This document shows, one piece after another, positions 8,474 through 17,706 of a stretch of DNA of 64,000 bases (its first letter is position 1; every line of letters begins with the position of its first letter). Source of the DNA: Candidatus Rifleibacterium amylolyticum (GTDB lineage Bacteria; Muiribacteriota; Ozemobacteria; Ozemobacterales; Ozemobacteraceae). The stretch is from contig JAACJG010000006.1 of the NCBI GenBank assembly GCA_009917695.1, forward strand, positions 186,001 to 250,000, given 5' to 3'. The position numbers were made by a program, and so were the translations under genes. The notes under the pieces are model-generated. The model made no database searches, was not told the DNA's origin, and worked only from the letters and a program-made list of their open reading frames with translations.

Positions 8474-10015
8474 TCAACGGCTGGTTATAAGAATGCCGTT
8501 GGAAATCCGGCGTTCATTACCATCTGAAGGCGAGTTAACAGTGCGGCCTTTGACTATCATAGAAGATGAGCCGCCACCATCAAGGTTTATCGCGTGTCTG
8601 GCACCGAGAAGTCTAAGATAATCTGCCAGCTCGTCAAGTTTCATTCCTGAGTTTCGCTTTGATCTGCCGTCAACAACTATCATCAAAAGATCGCCGTCAA
8701 AGGTAAGCGCTACCGCGGTTCGCGGATGCCGGCCATTGATGATCGAGTTGTCGAATTTTTCTGCGCGACCGTTGATGTCTTTGCGGCCATCACTCACCAG
8801 ACGAGGCCCACCACATACCGCGTGTCTGATCGTATCCCAGGGCTTGTCGATCGAGTAATCGAGAGTTACCGTCTGCCCGAGTTTGAGCGACTTGAGCAGT
8901 TCAGCTTTTTCCCCGCCGGCTGAGACGACAACTCCATCAGGCGGAATCAAAGCATCATTGGCATGTATGCCCACGATCTTACCCTTAACCAGTACGATTT
9001 CGACACCACGCTCAGGCGTCAAGGTACTGCGCGCATATTCTGGCGTATAGACAACGAGCTGTTCGCCGCGGCGCGGCTGATTAACCGCGTCGATGGCTAC
9101 AGACAGGGTGCCGCTGCGAAGAATACCGGTAAAATCAGGATTACCGAATATGAGAGTATCGTCTTCACTTACTCCGAACACAGATCGCTTATAGAGAGGA
9201 GAGCTTATGAGACGTCGATTAATGATCAGAGTACCGATCGGATCACCACGTGGTGTGAAGTACGCACCATTGATTCCGGCAATGGCTTCATAACGTTTGG
9301 CCATTGACGACAAAGTTTCTTTCTGAGCGATACCCTCATGTGCAAGTACAGGAAATATCCTGGTCAGAGTCGAAAAAGGTTCGACCCTGAGAATATGCAC
9401 ATCTGAACAACCAGCGCCGGTTTTGGCTCGATCACGGTAATAGGTGACACCATCGACGACCTTTTCTCCAACCGTTAACGCAAACTTCGCTTTTTCAAGC
9501 TGATATGGCACACAAACCCTGAATATTCCAGAAGTCTCGGAAGCCGTATAAGGTTCACCAATACGACCGCGGGCCGAGAACACCATTTCTGAATACTTAT
9601 TGGTCTGATGCAGAGAAAACTTGTTGAACTTCTGCTGAAGCTGCTCGATAAACTCCGGGTTCATCTTGCGCAATCCTGGCATTATCCGCATTCGCAAAAG
9701 CTTGCCGCCTTGTGAACGCCTGAGCACTCTCACATTTTGCGAGAACTCAAACTCAACAACTTCAAATGCCTCTTCGCTTCTGAACTTTACCGAAAGAACT
9801 TCCGGCTGAATAACCGTGTCTTCCGGAGCACTCTCCGGTTCCGGCATCTGGTCTTCTTCAAGCTGATCGAGAACAGCATCTTTTCCCGTGCCGGAAGGCC
9901 CACGCATATCGAGCTGGCGAGTGTTTTCTTCGTCCCATTCCTCGACATCATTATAAACAACCTGTTCGGTCTGCATAACAGCACCCACCAGAAAAATCTG
10001 GCCGATGATCAGCAA
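8474..10015 (-). CDS. Exported phosphodiester glycosidase-family (NAGPA-like) protein
   Basis: At least 513 residues. The C-terminal 280 residues carry the family pattern: NGAYFTPRGDPIGTLIINRR, RHPRTAVALTFDGDLLMIVVDGR, AINLDGGGSSSMIVKG and ERRISNGI. Members remove sugars linked through phosphodiesters, as in the human uncovering enzyme, and many bacterial forms sit at the cell surface. The N-terminal part (residues 60-180) looks like an AMIN-type beta domain. The start is a problem: the TTG at 10015 begins mid-way in a signal peptide with no basic residues. An upstream ATT at 10045 would give MRRNLRQ before the Leu core. An ATG at 10067 would be in frame if the G7 tract had six Gs. Both are discussed in the findings. 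Confidence 0.82.
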   Translation of the reverse strand: MLIIGQIFLVGAVMQTEQVVYNDVEEWDEENTRQLDMRGPSGTGKDAVLDQLEEDQMPEPESAPEDTVIQPEVLSVKFRSEEAFEVVEFEFSQNVRVLRRSQGGKLLRMRIMPGLRKMNPEFIEQLQQKFNKFSLHQTNKYSEMVFSARGRIGEPYTASETSGIFRVCVPYQLEKAKFALTVGEKVVDGVTYYRDRAKTGAGCSDVHILRVEPFSTLTRIFPVLAHEGIAQKETLSSMAKRYEAIAGINGAYFTPRGDPIGTLIINRRLISSPLYKRSVFGVSEDDTLIFGNPDFTGILRSGTLSVAIDAVNQPRRGEQLVVYTPEYARSTLTPERGVEIVLVKGKIVGIHANDALIPPDGVVVSAGGEKAELLKSLKLGQTVTLDYSIDKPWDTIRHAVCGGPRLVSDGRKDINGRAEKFDNSIINGRHPRTAVALTFDGDLLMIVVDGRSKRNSGMKLDELADYLRLLGARHAINLDGGGSSSMIVKGRTVNSPSDGNERRISNGILITSR

Positions 10016-10051
10016 CAGCAGCAGTTGTCTTAGATTTCTTCTAATGTTATG

Positions 10052-10058
10052 CCCCCCC
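10052..10058 (-). repeat. G7 homopolymer at the 5' end of the phosphodiester glycosidase gene
   Basis: Seven consecutive Gs on the coding strand. They lie between an ATG at 10067 (with AGG four nt before it) and the signal-peptide codons. With seven Gs that ATG frame stops at once (TAA). With six, or nine, it joins the downstream frame and gives a basic signal-peptide start. The tract may be a slippage site, or a read error, or only a G-rich ribosome site for the ATT at 10045. Confidence 0.6.
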
Positions 10059-10160
10059 GAAAAACATCTTACCTGGAAATACTATCGGCACTCTGCACCT
10101 TGTATTTAACAGCAAATGCCAGGTTCATTCCGGGCAATGCTGCAAGCACGCTCATGTCGG

Positions 10161-10190
10161 TTGACAATATGGAACAGCAGTGCTAATTAT
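10161..10190 (+). promoter_or_regulatory. Candidate sigma-70 promoter for the ABC exporter operon
   Basis: A consensus -35 TTGACA (10161-10166) is followed after 18 nt by AATTAT (10185-10190), a four-of-six match to the -10. Transcription would begin near 10197, some 29 nt before the ATG at 10226. No terminator is seen nearby. Confidence 0.5.
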
Positions 10191-10225
10191 GAGGTAATAC
10201 TTTGTGACAATAGTTGGTGATGTTT

Positions 10226-11005
10226 ATGACGCAGACAGTTTTAGAGCTCAAGAATGTCTCCAAGAGTTACGCGCCTGCCCCGGGTTCGTCAAAAGAAGCG
10301 CAGGGCCGGCGGGCCGCTATCGACAACGTCAGCCTGACTCTTTGCGCCGGCCAGATATACGGTTTCGCCGGGTTGAACGGCGCCGGCAAAACCACCTCGA
10401 TCAAGGCAGCACTTGGCCTGATTCAACCGGACTCTGGTTCGATCGAGCTTTTTGGGGCTCCAATCGATGCGGCTGCTTTTAACAATATCGGATTCTGCCC
10501 GGAGAAGCCGGTCTTTTACGAAACGCTCACCGCCAGCGAAATCGTTGATTTTTCAGGCAAACTGCTCAACGTCAATGCCGAAGAATCCCGTAAGAAGCAG
10601 ATACTCGACAAAGTCGGACTTTACGACGACCGCCACAAAAGAGTTGGCGCCTTTTCTAAAGGCATGCAGCAGAGGCTGGGCATAGCCTGCGCCATGCTGC
10701 ACGACCCGGCGCTTTATATTCTCGACGAACCCGCCAGTGGTCTCGATCCGCTCGGTCGCCGGCTGATCAAGGACATTCTCAAGGAACTCAAACAGGCAGG
10801 AAAAACAGTTTTTTTCAGCACCCATATTATCTCCGACATCACCGAGATATGTGACAAAATTGCAATCATTCACAAGGGCCATATTTTGTATGAAGGGAGG
10901 GTTGATGAGTTCTGCCCCGAACATAAAAACGGCGAAGAGCGTTTTGTAAAAATCATTCAGGATTACGACAACAAAAACTCTGTGCCAGCGGCAGCAACTG
11001 CCTGA
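10226..11005 (+). CDS. ABC transporter ATPase (ABC-2 exporter type)
   Basis: A 259-residue ATP-binding subunit. Walker A is GLNGAGKTT, the signature is FSKGMQQRLG, Walker B is LYILDEPASGLDP, and the switch histidine is in FFSTH. The GAFSKGM form and the GLNGAGKTT loop are typical of ABC-2 exporters. The ATG at 10226 is preferred over in-frame starts at 10214, 10217 and 10220 because GGTGA lies 5 nt before it. It is followed after 1 nt by a permease and then by a TPR membrane protein, so the three probably form one complex. The transported substrate cannot be read from the sequence. Confidence 0.9.
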   Translation: MTQTVLELKNVSKSYAPAPGSSKEAQGRRAAIDNVSLTLCAGQIYGFAGLNGAGKTTSIKAALGLIQPDSGSIELFGAPIDAAAFNNIGFCPEKPVFYETLTASEIVDFSGKLLNVNAEESRKKQILDKVGLYDDRHKRVGAFSKGMQQRLGIACAMLHDPALYILDEPASGLDPLGRRLIKDILKELKQAGKTVFFSTHIISDITEICDKIAIIHKGHILYEGRVDEFCPEHKNGEERFVKIIQDYDNKNSVPAAATA

Positions 11006-11006
11006 T

Positions 11007-11798
11007 ATGAACTTCTCAGCAATCAGATCGCGAATTTCATGTATAACCGCCATAGCCTGGTATGCATTTATTGAAGCACTGCGTAACCGGCTGTTTCTAG
11101 GAGTTTTTCTGCTGGCCCTGCCCTTTGCGGCAGCAGCCTGGACAGTAGACGTTTATCAACTCGGCTTCCAGACCAGGCTGGTTTCAGATGCCGGACTGAC
11201 TCTGATTTCAACCCTCGGCCTGCTTGTCGTATTGTTCTTCTCACTCGACCAGATCATACCCGACATTGAAAAACGTACGGTATATTTTATCTTTACCCGC
11301 ATGCCAAGCCGCCATACCTACATGATCGGGCGTTTCTTCGGCATAGTCGCCACGCTGTTCTGTCTCCACCTTTTTCTGGCCGGCCTGCTGGTAATGATCA
11401 TAAAATTGCGCACCGGGGCCTGGTTTAACGAGATTCCGGTAGCAGGCCTGATAATATTCCTCAAGCAGTCACTGCTGGTATCGATAGTAATGCTGCTCGC
11501 TGCCTGCACATCAAAGATCATCACAGTCAGCCTCAGCGTTCTGATCTACGTAATCGGGCATGGTCTCGATATTTTCAGAATGCTGGCTGAGCAGAGCGGA
11601 AATACCATAGTCGCCTTTCTGCTCGACCTGACCGGGATAATTCTGCCTGATTTTTCGCTTTACGAAACGCGAATAATGGTAATGCATGAGATTCCGGCCC
11701 AGACTTCAGCTCTTCTGATTCTGGCGTTTTACACCTTTACCGCGATTTTCTTCTATCTTGCCGTTGGTGGCGCAATATTGAAGCGCAGAGACCTATGA
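11007..11798 (+). CDS. ABC-2 type transporter permease
   Basis: A 263-residue membrane protein with about six hydrophobic helices. It begins after a short basic N-terminus with the pattern AFIEALRNRLFLGVFLLALP that is common to ABC-2 permeases. A cytoplasmic loop contains EKRTVYFIFTRMPSRHTYMIGRF, a region that in related permeases contacts the ATPase. It pairs with the ATPase encoded just upstream. The stop overlaps the start of the next gene by 4 nt (ATGA), so the TPR protein with the His-rich loop is probably made in step with the permease. Confidence 0.87.
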   Translation: MNFSAIRSRISCITAIAWYAFIEALRNRLFLGVFLLALPFAAAAWTVDVYQLGFQTRLVSDAGLTLISTLGLLVVLFFSLDQIIPDIEKRTVYFIFTRMPSRHTYMIGRFFGIVATLFCLHLFLAGLLVMIIKLRTGAWFNEIPVAGLIIFLKQSLLVSIVMLLAACTSKIITVSLSVLIYVIGHGLDIFRMLAEQSGNTIVAFLLDLTGIILPDFSLYETRIMVMHEIPAQTSALLILAFYTFTAIFFYLAVGGAILKRRDL

Positions 11799-13072
11799 GC
11801 AGGCAGCTGAAAAAATCGTCACGGGGTACGGCGAGATTGTCGGTTCTCAGTGCAATTTTGCTGTTGGCAATGGCACTTTCAGCCCAGCAATATATCAAAT
11901 CGCGCTACTGGAACTATTATTATCCTGACGTACAGGTGGCCGACTTTACAGATATTGTTTTGCAGACAATTCCGACGCAAATTAAAGGCTTCGTAGCCGG
12001 AATTTTCAGAATCACTGCTGACGAGTACATGCACATAGGCCCGACCAAGAAGGTAAAGCAGAATTTCGTCGCCGGCAGTTTTGCCGGAAACACAGAGATA
12101 ATGTCGTTGCTTGAGCTTTCGGTTATTCTTGAACCAACCAACATGGAAATGTATGCGGTTATGAGCCATAATCTCGCCCTTTATCTCAACCGCTTCAAAG
12201 ATGCCATAAGACTGCTTCATCGCGGTATTCGCGCAAACAGGAATTCGCCTGACCTGCACAAGCTTTACGGTGCAGCAGCATACTGCTACGGTTTCGTGAA
12301 AAAGCCATCTTTCGCTTCACATGCCGAAGTAGAAAAGAATCGCGAAATCGCGGTTAACTACCTTAATGCCGCGATACAATCCTATCTGAAAAATGAGCAC
12401 CGCCTGACTCCTGAAATGCAGGACGATTTTGCCAATCTGCAAAATTACTATGTCATGAAAAGCCGCTTTTTGTCAGATATTGGCAAAAAGCAGGAAGCCC
12501 TGGCAACCTGGCAGAAGGTCTCTGAAGACCGGAAGGAAAGCTTTCTCGGGCACTATTTTACCATGCTGCAACAGAAGGAAACTGCCCTGCCCGATTTTCC
12601 GGATGATCTGTTGACGCCCGAATACACGGCACTTTTTCAGGTCAGCACGATCAAACCGCCATATGGAGCTTCAGCCGCATACCGTTTCTGGCTGATCGAC
12701 CCTGCCAGCTTATACTATCTCGCGCTTTATGCCAGAGGTTTCGGGGCGCCAAGCCTGCTGGCAGAAGACTGCCCGCAGCATCAGACAGCAATGTCAGCCG
12801 GTGCTGCCGACAAACCCTTTTCAGAAATCAGCGACTGCGGACACGATCATTCAAAGCAGCCGGTTCAGCACCACGTAACGGTCCAGCATCAACACTCGCA
12901 CGATCACCAGCATGATCATGGCGAACATGAAGATCATGCTCATCAGCACGAACATGGCGAGGAGTGCCCGCATTGTGCCAGCGCCAAATCCTGGAAGCAG
13001 GCCGGCACTTCAGTAATGTTACAGGCTCTTCTCATGCTGGCCGCCGCCATCGTCATCCGCCGTCTCATCTGA
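11795..13072 (+). CDS. TPR membrane protein with histidine-rich loop
   Basis: A 425-residue protein with one N-terminal membrane helix (about residues 15-32) and a second at the extreme C-terminus (about 404-423). Helical repeats resembling TPRs occupy residues 95-260 (for example SHNLALYLNRFKDAIRLLHR). Residues 348-393 are strongly enriched in His with Asp/Glu (HQHSHDHQHDHGEHEDHAHQ) and end in ECPHC. Such stretches bind Zn, Ni or Co in metal chaperones and transporters. The C-terminal helix after this loop anchors it at the membrane. It is translationally coupled to an ABC-2 permease. A metal-sensing or metal-buffering part of the exporter is a reasonable inference; no homolog is recognised. 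Confidence 0.75.
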   Translation: MSRQLKKSSRGTARLSVLSAILLLAMALSAQQYIKSRYWNYYYPDVQVADFTDIVLQTIPTQIKGFVAGIFRITADEYMHIGPTKKVKQNFVAGSFAGNTEIMSLLELSVILEPTNMEMYAVMSHNLALYLNRFKDAIRLLHRGIRANRNSPDLHKLYGAAAYCYGFVKKPSFASHAEVEKNREIAVNYLNAAIQSYLKNEHRLTPEMQDDFANLQNYYVMKSRFLSDIGKKQEALATWQKVSEDRKESFLGHYFTMLQQKETALPDFPDDLLTPEYTALFQVSTIKPPYGASAAYRFWLIDPASLYYLALYARGFGAPSLLAEDCPQHQTAMSAGAADKPFSEISDCGHDHSKQPVQHHVTVQHQHSHDHQHDHGEHEDHAHQHEHGEECPHCASAKSWKQAGTSVMLQALLMLAAAIVIRRLI

Positions 13073-13094
13073 CCCTGAAACCTGCCGTATCTGC

Positions 13095-13123
13095 TTGTTA
13101 ATAGCTGCTTCTTGCAGTAATAT
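13095..13123 (+). promoter_or_regulatory. Candidate sigma-70 promoter for the polysaccharide cluster
   Basis: TTGTTA (13095-13100), a 17-nt spacer and TAATAT (13118-13123) match the -35/-10 pattern. The predicted start of transcription is near 13130, just upstream of the ATG at 13153. It would drive the run of closely spaced genes to 22896. Confidence 0.5.
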
Positions 13124-13152
13124 GACACAAGCTCAATCTGTCTGGAGTGGCG

Positions 13153-14454
13153 ATGCTTAAGTCTGTACTGCTTGCGCTGACTACGTTTTTGTTCATTTTT
13201 GGCTGGAAAGTAACGCCAATAGCCGACATTATTCTGTTCATTTCAGCGGTTCTTATTTTATACAGCTTTTTTCATGGTTATGTTTATGCAGATCGTGTCA
13301 GCATCCAGGTTATTATCTGCCTTGGCATTCTCAGCATCTATTCGCTGGTCATTGTCTTATTGCATGGCGCGCTCGATGTACAGGTAGCGATGCGGTCATT
13401 GCGAGCTCTGATAAACTTTCTGGGAGCCATGTCGCTTGCCGGAATTTATTACGAACGCTTTGGCAGAAGCTTTTTTAATCGTGTCATTCGTGATATTTAT
13501 CTGGCACTGGTTGCGCACGCCGGCATTATGCTGGCAATGTTTTATTCAACTCCTTTTCGTGAGATGATTTATCAGGCTACCAGTGCGCACGACTATGTTA
13601 ATCTGGCCAGCCCATTTCTCGATGGTCTGCGTATATGCGGTCTTACCTACGGCTTATCGCAAACTTCTGTTCTACAAATGCTGGGATTGCTGATGTTACC
13701 TGTCGTTGCCGGCGGCTGTCAGACCCTTATCGGTAAGATCCTGTCTATCACAGGTGCGCCGCTCCTGGTATTATCAATTTTGATAAGCGGGCGCAGCGGG
13801 CTGATGATGAGCCTGTTCTTTGTTCCGGTCTATCTGATTGGACTCTTACTCTTAAAAACTGCCGATCACTCGCCGGCGAAACTCGCAGGCAAACTGATGA
13901 CCAATGTTCTTGTGATACTTGTCATCTGCCTGCTGGTCTGGTCGAGTATCGGTTATCTGCCACAAAAGTTTGCCGAATATTCGCTCAATCATGCGCAGGA
14001 AATTTTCGCAGCCCTGCAGCTCTATGGTCCTACTGTTGAAAACATATCTGAAATGTTTTTTCTGCCAGACAGCTGGCTGGAAGTCTTCTTTGGTTCATCT
14101 AATCTTAATCACGGCGACTTCGAAAGTGTGCAATCTGATGTTGGCTGGGTCAAAACCATCTTTGCTGTTGGCCTGCTTGGCAGCTTATTAATGGTCGCGC
14201 CTTATATCCTGGCCTTGCTTCAGACCTGGCGCTGCCGATTTTACAGCCAGGAGATAACGCTGATGAGTTTACTGGTATTCGTGTCTGCCCTGCTTCTGAA
14301 CAGCAAAGAAATGGCCCTGCTGACCAGAAATCAATGGTCGGTACAATCTTTATTACTGTCGGCAATCTGCATACAGTTGTATTTTCAGACAGAACAGCAA
14401 CTGCCGGCTTCTCGGAAAGTCAAAACCGAGGCTGGAAGTGAGAGAGCCCGATGA
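13153..14454 (+). CDS. O-antigen polymerase/ligase-like membrane protein
   Basis: A 433-residue protein with about ten hydrophobic helices and one longer loop between the later helices (about residues 275-325), the layout of Wzy polymerases and WaaL ligases. The ATG at 13153 has GGAG 5 nt upstream; a GTG at 13147 is the alternative. It is the first gene of a cluster that includes a flippase and a Wzz-like protein, which supports polymerase as its role. Sequence alone does not separate polymerase from ligase. It overlaps the aminotransferase gene by 4 nt. Confidence 0.75.
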   Translation: MLKSVLLALTTFLFIFGWKVTPIADIILFISAVLILYSFFHGYVYADRVSIQVIICLGILSIYSLVIVLLHGALDVQVAMRSLRALINFLGAMSLAGIYYERFGRSFFNRVIRDIYLALVAHAGIMLAMFYSTPFREMIYQATSAHDYVNLASPFLDGLRICGLTYGLSQTSVLQMLGLLMLPVVAGGCQTLIGKILSITGAPLLVLSILISGRSGLMMSLFFVPVYLIGLLLLKTADHSPAKLAGKLMTNVLVILVICLLVWSSIGYLPQKFAEYSLNHAQEIFAALQLYGPTVENISEMFFLPDSWLEVFFGSSNLNHGDFESVQSDVGWVKTIFAVGLLGSLLMVAPYILALLQTWRCRFYSQEITLMSLLVFVSALLLNSKEMALLTRNQWSVQSLLLSAICIQLYFQTEQQLPASRKVKTEAGSERAR

Positions 14455-15530
14455 CGATCAATGTTACCAGAACCTATCTTCCAGACAGGCAGAAGCTGGA
14501 TGGTTACATCGACAAAATCTATGAAAGCGCATGGGTAACCAACAACAGTCGGTTCTGTCAGGAACTTGAAGCGCGCCTTAAAGACTATCTTGGCGTCAAG
14601 AATCTGATTCTGGTCGCTAATGGCACATTGGCTTTACAGGTTCTTTATAAGGCGATGGCTATAAAGGGCAGCGTCATCACAACACCCTTCAGCTTTATCG
14701 CCACCACCAGTTCGTTGCTCTGGGAAGGCCTGAGACCGGTCTTTGCCGATATAAATGCTGCAAGCTGGAACATCGATACCGACAAGATCAGCGATCAAAT
14801 TACCTCAGACTGCTCGGCTATTGTGCCGGTACATGTGTTTGGCAACCCGTGCGAGATTGAGAAAATCGATCGAATTGCGCAAAAGCACTCTCTGAAGGTT
14901 ATTTATGATGGTGCCCATGCCTTTGGTGTTAATTACAAAGGTGAATCGGTGTTAAATCGAGGGCAGGCATCGATCTTAAGCTTTCACGCGACCAAGATGT
15001 TTCACACGATTGAGGGAGGAGCAATCGTCACCTCAGACGATGATCTGGCCAAACAAATCAGACTGATGATCAATTTTGGTATTACTGGCCCGGAAACAAT
15101 AGAATGTATCGGCATCAACTGCAAGATGAACGAATTTCAGGCAGCCATGGGGCTTTGCATTCTGGACGACATGCCTGCTATTGAAAATTCAAGACGAAAA
15201 GTCTGGGAATACTACAAAAACAACCTGTCAACCAGACTTTTGTGGCAGCAATGGAATGACAACAGCAATCAGAATTTTCACTATGCCCCTGTGCTTTTTC
15301 CTTGTGAAGCTGCTCTAAAAAAAGCGCAAAGCGCTTTAACCGCCAGTAATATCTTTCCCCGGCGCTACTTTTACCCATCACTGAATACGCTGGCGTTCAC
15401 CGGAAATCTTTCATCCATGCCTGTTTCTGAAGATATTGCCAGCCGCATTCTGTGTCTGCCGATTTTTTCTGAACTTGCAATTGAGCAGCAGCAAAGGATT
15501 GTAGAGATAATTAACCAGAACGCTTTTTGA
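14451..15530 (+). CDS. DegT/DnrJ/EryC1/StrS-family sugar aminotransferase
   Basis: A 359-residue PLP enzyme that transfers an amino group to a nucleotide-linked keto-sugar. The PLP lysine is in FHATKMFHTIEGGA, and the cofactor Asp/His region is in IYDGAHAFG. The N-terminal pattern around LILVANGTLALQ is usual for the family. The next gene encodes a left-handed beta-helix acyltransferase, and the pair resembles aminotransferase/acetyltransferase pairs (FdtB/FdtC, VioA/VioB) that make N-acyl amino-deoxy sugars such as dTDP-Fuc3NAc or dTDP-Qui4NAc. Which sugar is made here is not decided by the sequence. It is coupled to the upstream gene by a 4-nt overlap. Confidence 0.88.
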   Translation: MTINVTRTYLPDRQKLDGYIDKIYESAWVTNNSRFCQELEARLKDYLGVKNLILVANGTLALQVLYKAMAIKGSVITTPFSFIATTSSLLWEGLRPVFADINAASWNIDTDKISDQITSDCSAIVPVHVFGNPCEIEKIDRIAQKHSLKVIYDGAHAFGVNYKGESVLNRGQASILSFHATKMFHTIEGGAIVTSDDDLAKQIRLMINFGITGPETIECIGINCKMNEFQAAMGLCILDDMPAIENSRRKVWEYYKNNLSTRLLWQQWNDNSNQNFHYAPVLFPCEAALKKAQSALTASNIFPRRYFYPSLNTLAFTGNLSSMPVSEDIASRILCLPIFSELAIEQQQRIVEIINQNAF

Positions 15531-15597
15531 AAGCATTGTTATACCATGGCAAAAGCTGTTAAGTTGATTCAGCATTATGCAGAGGAGATATCTGAGC

Positions 15598-16179
15598 ATG
15601 AATTCCTTTTGTTCACCTGAAGAGCTTTCTCTTATCGGTTTTGGCAGCCTGGGCAAAAACGTCAAAATCAGCAGAAAAGCCAGCTTCTATAGCCCCGAAA
15701 GGATTTTTATTGCCGACAATGTTCGCATCGACGACTTCTGCATGCTCTCTGGAGGCAGCGGACTGACAATCGACAGCTTTGTCCATGTGTCAGCGTTTGT
15801 TGCGATGTATGCCGGATCAGGCATTGCAATTGGGCACGGCTGTTCGATTTCTCCATTCACAGCAATATTTTCTGAATGTGACGATTTTTCCGGCGAATCA
15901 TTGGTCAATCCCTGGTATTCGAGAGATTTCAAACCCGGATATAAAGCCGGCAAAGTCATTCTCAAAGATTATGTGAGCGTGGGTTCGCATTGTGTTATTG
16001 TTCCCAAAGTAACGCTGCATGAAGGCGCGGCCGTATTGGCCAATTCTCTGGTGCTTTCAGATTGCGAGGAATGGTCGATTTTTTGTGGCACTCCGGCCAA
16101 AAAAATCAAAACCCGGTCAAAAGCGCTGCTCGAGCTCGAACGAGAGTGTCTCCTGAAACAGCATTCCAGGCAAAGATAA
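15598..16179 (+). CDS. Left-handed beta-helix (hexapeptide) acyltransferase
   Basis: A 193-residue protein read from the ATG at 15598, which has AGGAG ten nt upstream; a frame extension to 15577 lacks support. Hexapeptide repeats run from about residue 30 to 160, for example IFIADNVRIDDFCML and VILKDYVSVGSHCVIVPKVT. The GTPAKKIK ending is standard for this fold. It probably acetylates or acylates the amino group put on a nucleotide sugar by the aminotransferase encoded just upstream. The acyl donor is presumably acetyl-CoA. Confidence 0.85.
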   Translation: MNSFCSPEELSLIGFGSLGKNVKISRKASFYSPERIFIADNVRIDDFCMLSGGSGLTIDSFVHVSAFVAMYAGSGIAIGHGCSISPFTAIFSECDDFSGESLVNPWYSRDFKPGYKAGKVILKDYVSVGSHCVIVPKVTLHEGAAVLANSLVLSDCEEWSIFCGTPAKKIKTRSKALLELERECLLKQHSRQR

Positions 16180-16185
16180 GAGTGA

Positions 16186-17706
16186 ATGAGTCTTAAAAAG
16201 AATACTGCTGCAAATTGCCTGGGTTCTTTTTATCTGACCATTGCCAATATTCTAGTAATACCGTTTTACATCAGTTATCTCGGTGCCGAAGCCTATGGAC
16301 TGGTTGGTTTCTTTACACTGCTGCAGCAATGGCTGCGCATGTTTGACCTCGGCCTGACGCCAACTCTATCGCGTGAAGCAGCCAGACAAAAATCAGACAG
16401 TGTCAGCGTCGAAGCGTTCAAAAATCTGACAAAAAGCCTCGAGTATTTTTACTTTGCCATTGCCTTTGTCGTTTCGGTCTTCATGATTTTTTCAAGCCGA
16501 TGGGTTGCCATGTTCTGGCTGAAAAAGGAAGCCATATCTGTTGAGATAATCTGGCAGTCGCTTTTATTGATGGGCATAACAGTGCCTCTGCGCTGGGTCT
16601 TATCATTGTATCGCGGCGGTTTGACCGGCATGGAAAAGCACGTATGGCTAAGTGCATTCACTGTTATATCAGCTACGATGCGAACTTTTGGCGTCATTCT
16701 GGTGTTTGAGACGGCAGGCGCATCTCTGCCCGTGTTTTTCATGTATCAGGTAATTCTTGCGGTTATTGAAGTCATAACTATCATTGTCTACTTTCACAGT
16801 AACCTGCCAGACACTGGCCGGACTGCAAAATTTTCCTGGGCAGCCCTGAAAGGCGTCGGCCTGTTTGCCGGCAGTATCGCAGTGACTTCCGGCTTATGGC
16901 TGCTGATTACCCAGGCAGACAGATTTGTCTTATCGAGCACCTTATTGTTGAGTGATTTTGCCGTCTATAATCTGGCTATCACAGCCGCCTTTGTCGTCGG
17001 CCTTTTCAGCGAGCCGGTAAGCCGTGTAATTATGCCGAGAATGACCAGCCTGTTTTCACAAAATCGTAATCAGGAAATGATTCAACTCTATCGCCAGGCC
17101 ACTCAATGCGTAGTTGTCTTAACAACGGCAATAACCGGGACTCTGGTGGTTTATTCTGAACCGGTTGTTTATGCCTGGACAGGTCGTCAGGACCTGGCCG
17201 CAGCAGCCAGCCCGATCTTGCGATGGTATGCACTTGGCAATGGAATTTTGAATCTGCTGGCATTTCAATATTACCTGCAATTTGCCTGCGGCCAGCTCAA
17301 ATACCACCTCAGATTTCACATTGCTGCCGCAATTTTATGGTTGCCGGCAGTGTCTTTTGTAGCAGTCAGATACGGCGCCATCGGAACCGGAAAACTATGG
17401 TCTCTGTTGCAACTGATAACATTTGTCTGCTGGACATGGTATATTCACCAGAAATTCGTTCCGGGGTTGCATGGCAGGTGGTTGAAAGAAGATGTTCTGC
17501 CGGTAGTTTTTACCAGCTCTGCAGTTCTTGCCGGGCTGCAATATCTGTTGCCTGATTTTGTCAAATTCTCAAGATTACAATGTTTATCAGCCTCTGCAAT
17601 CATATTTACCGTGCTTTTTCTAACCGGCGCTTTAACTTCAAGGTTTTGCCGGGAACAACTGCTGATGTATGCCTGTAAAAGGAAAATGACCAATGGCCCG
17701 ACCTGA
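16186..17706 (+). CDS. Wzx-like polysaccharide flippase (MOP superfamily)
   Basis: A 506-residue membrane protein with about 12-14 hydrophobic helices. The start NCLGSFYLTIANILVIPFYI and the segment YLGAEAYGLVGFF are typical of Wzx/MOP exporters, which turn lipid-linked sugar repeats across the inner membrane. It begins 6 nt after the acyltransferase and its end overlaps the next glycosyltransferase gene by 14 nt. It would work between the glycosyltransferases and the polymerase-like protein of this cluster. Confidence 0.87.
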   Translation: MSLKKNTAANCLGSFYLTIANILVIPFYISYLGAEAYGLVGFFTLLQQWLRMFDLGLTPTLSREAARQKSDSVSVEAFKNLTKSLEYFYFAIAFVVSVFMIFSSRWVAMFWLKKEAISVEIIWQSLLLMGITVPLRWVLSLYRGGLTGMEKHVWLSAFTVISATMRTFGVILVFETAGASLPVFFMYQVILAVIEVITIIVYFHSNLPDTGRTAKFSWAALKGVGLFAGSIAVTSGLWLLITQADRFVLSSTLLLSDFAVYNLAITAAFVVGLFSEPVSRVIMPRMTSLFSQNRNQEMIQLYRQATQCVVVLTTAITGTLVVYSEPVVYAWTGRQDLAAAASPILRWYALGNGILNLLAFQYYLQFACGQLKYHLRFHIAAAILWLPAVSFVAVRYGAIGTGKLWSLLQLITFVCWTWYIHQKFVPGLHGRWLKEDVLPVVFTSSAVLAGLQYLLPDFVKFSRLQCLSASAIIFTVLFLTGALTSRFCREQLLMYACKRKMTNGPT

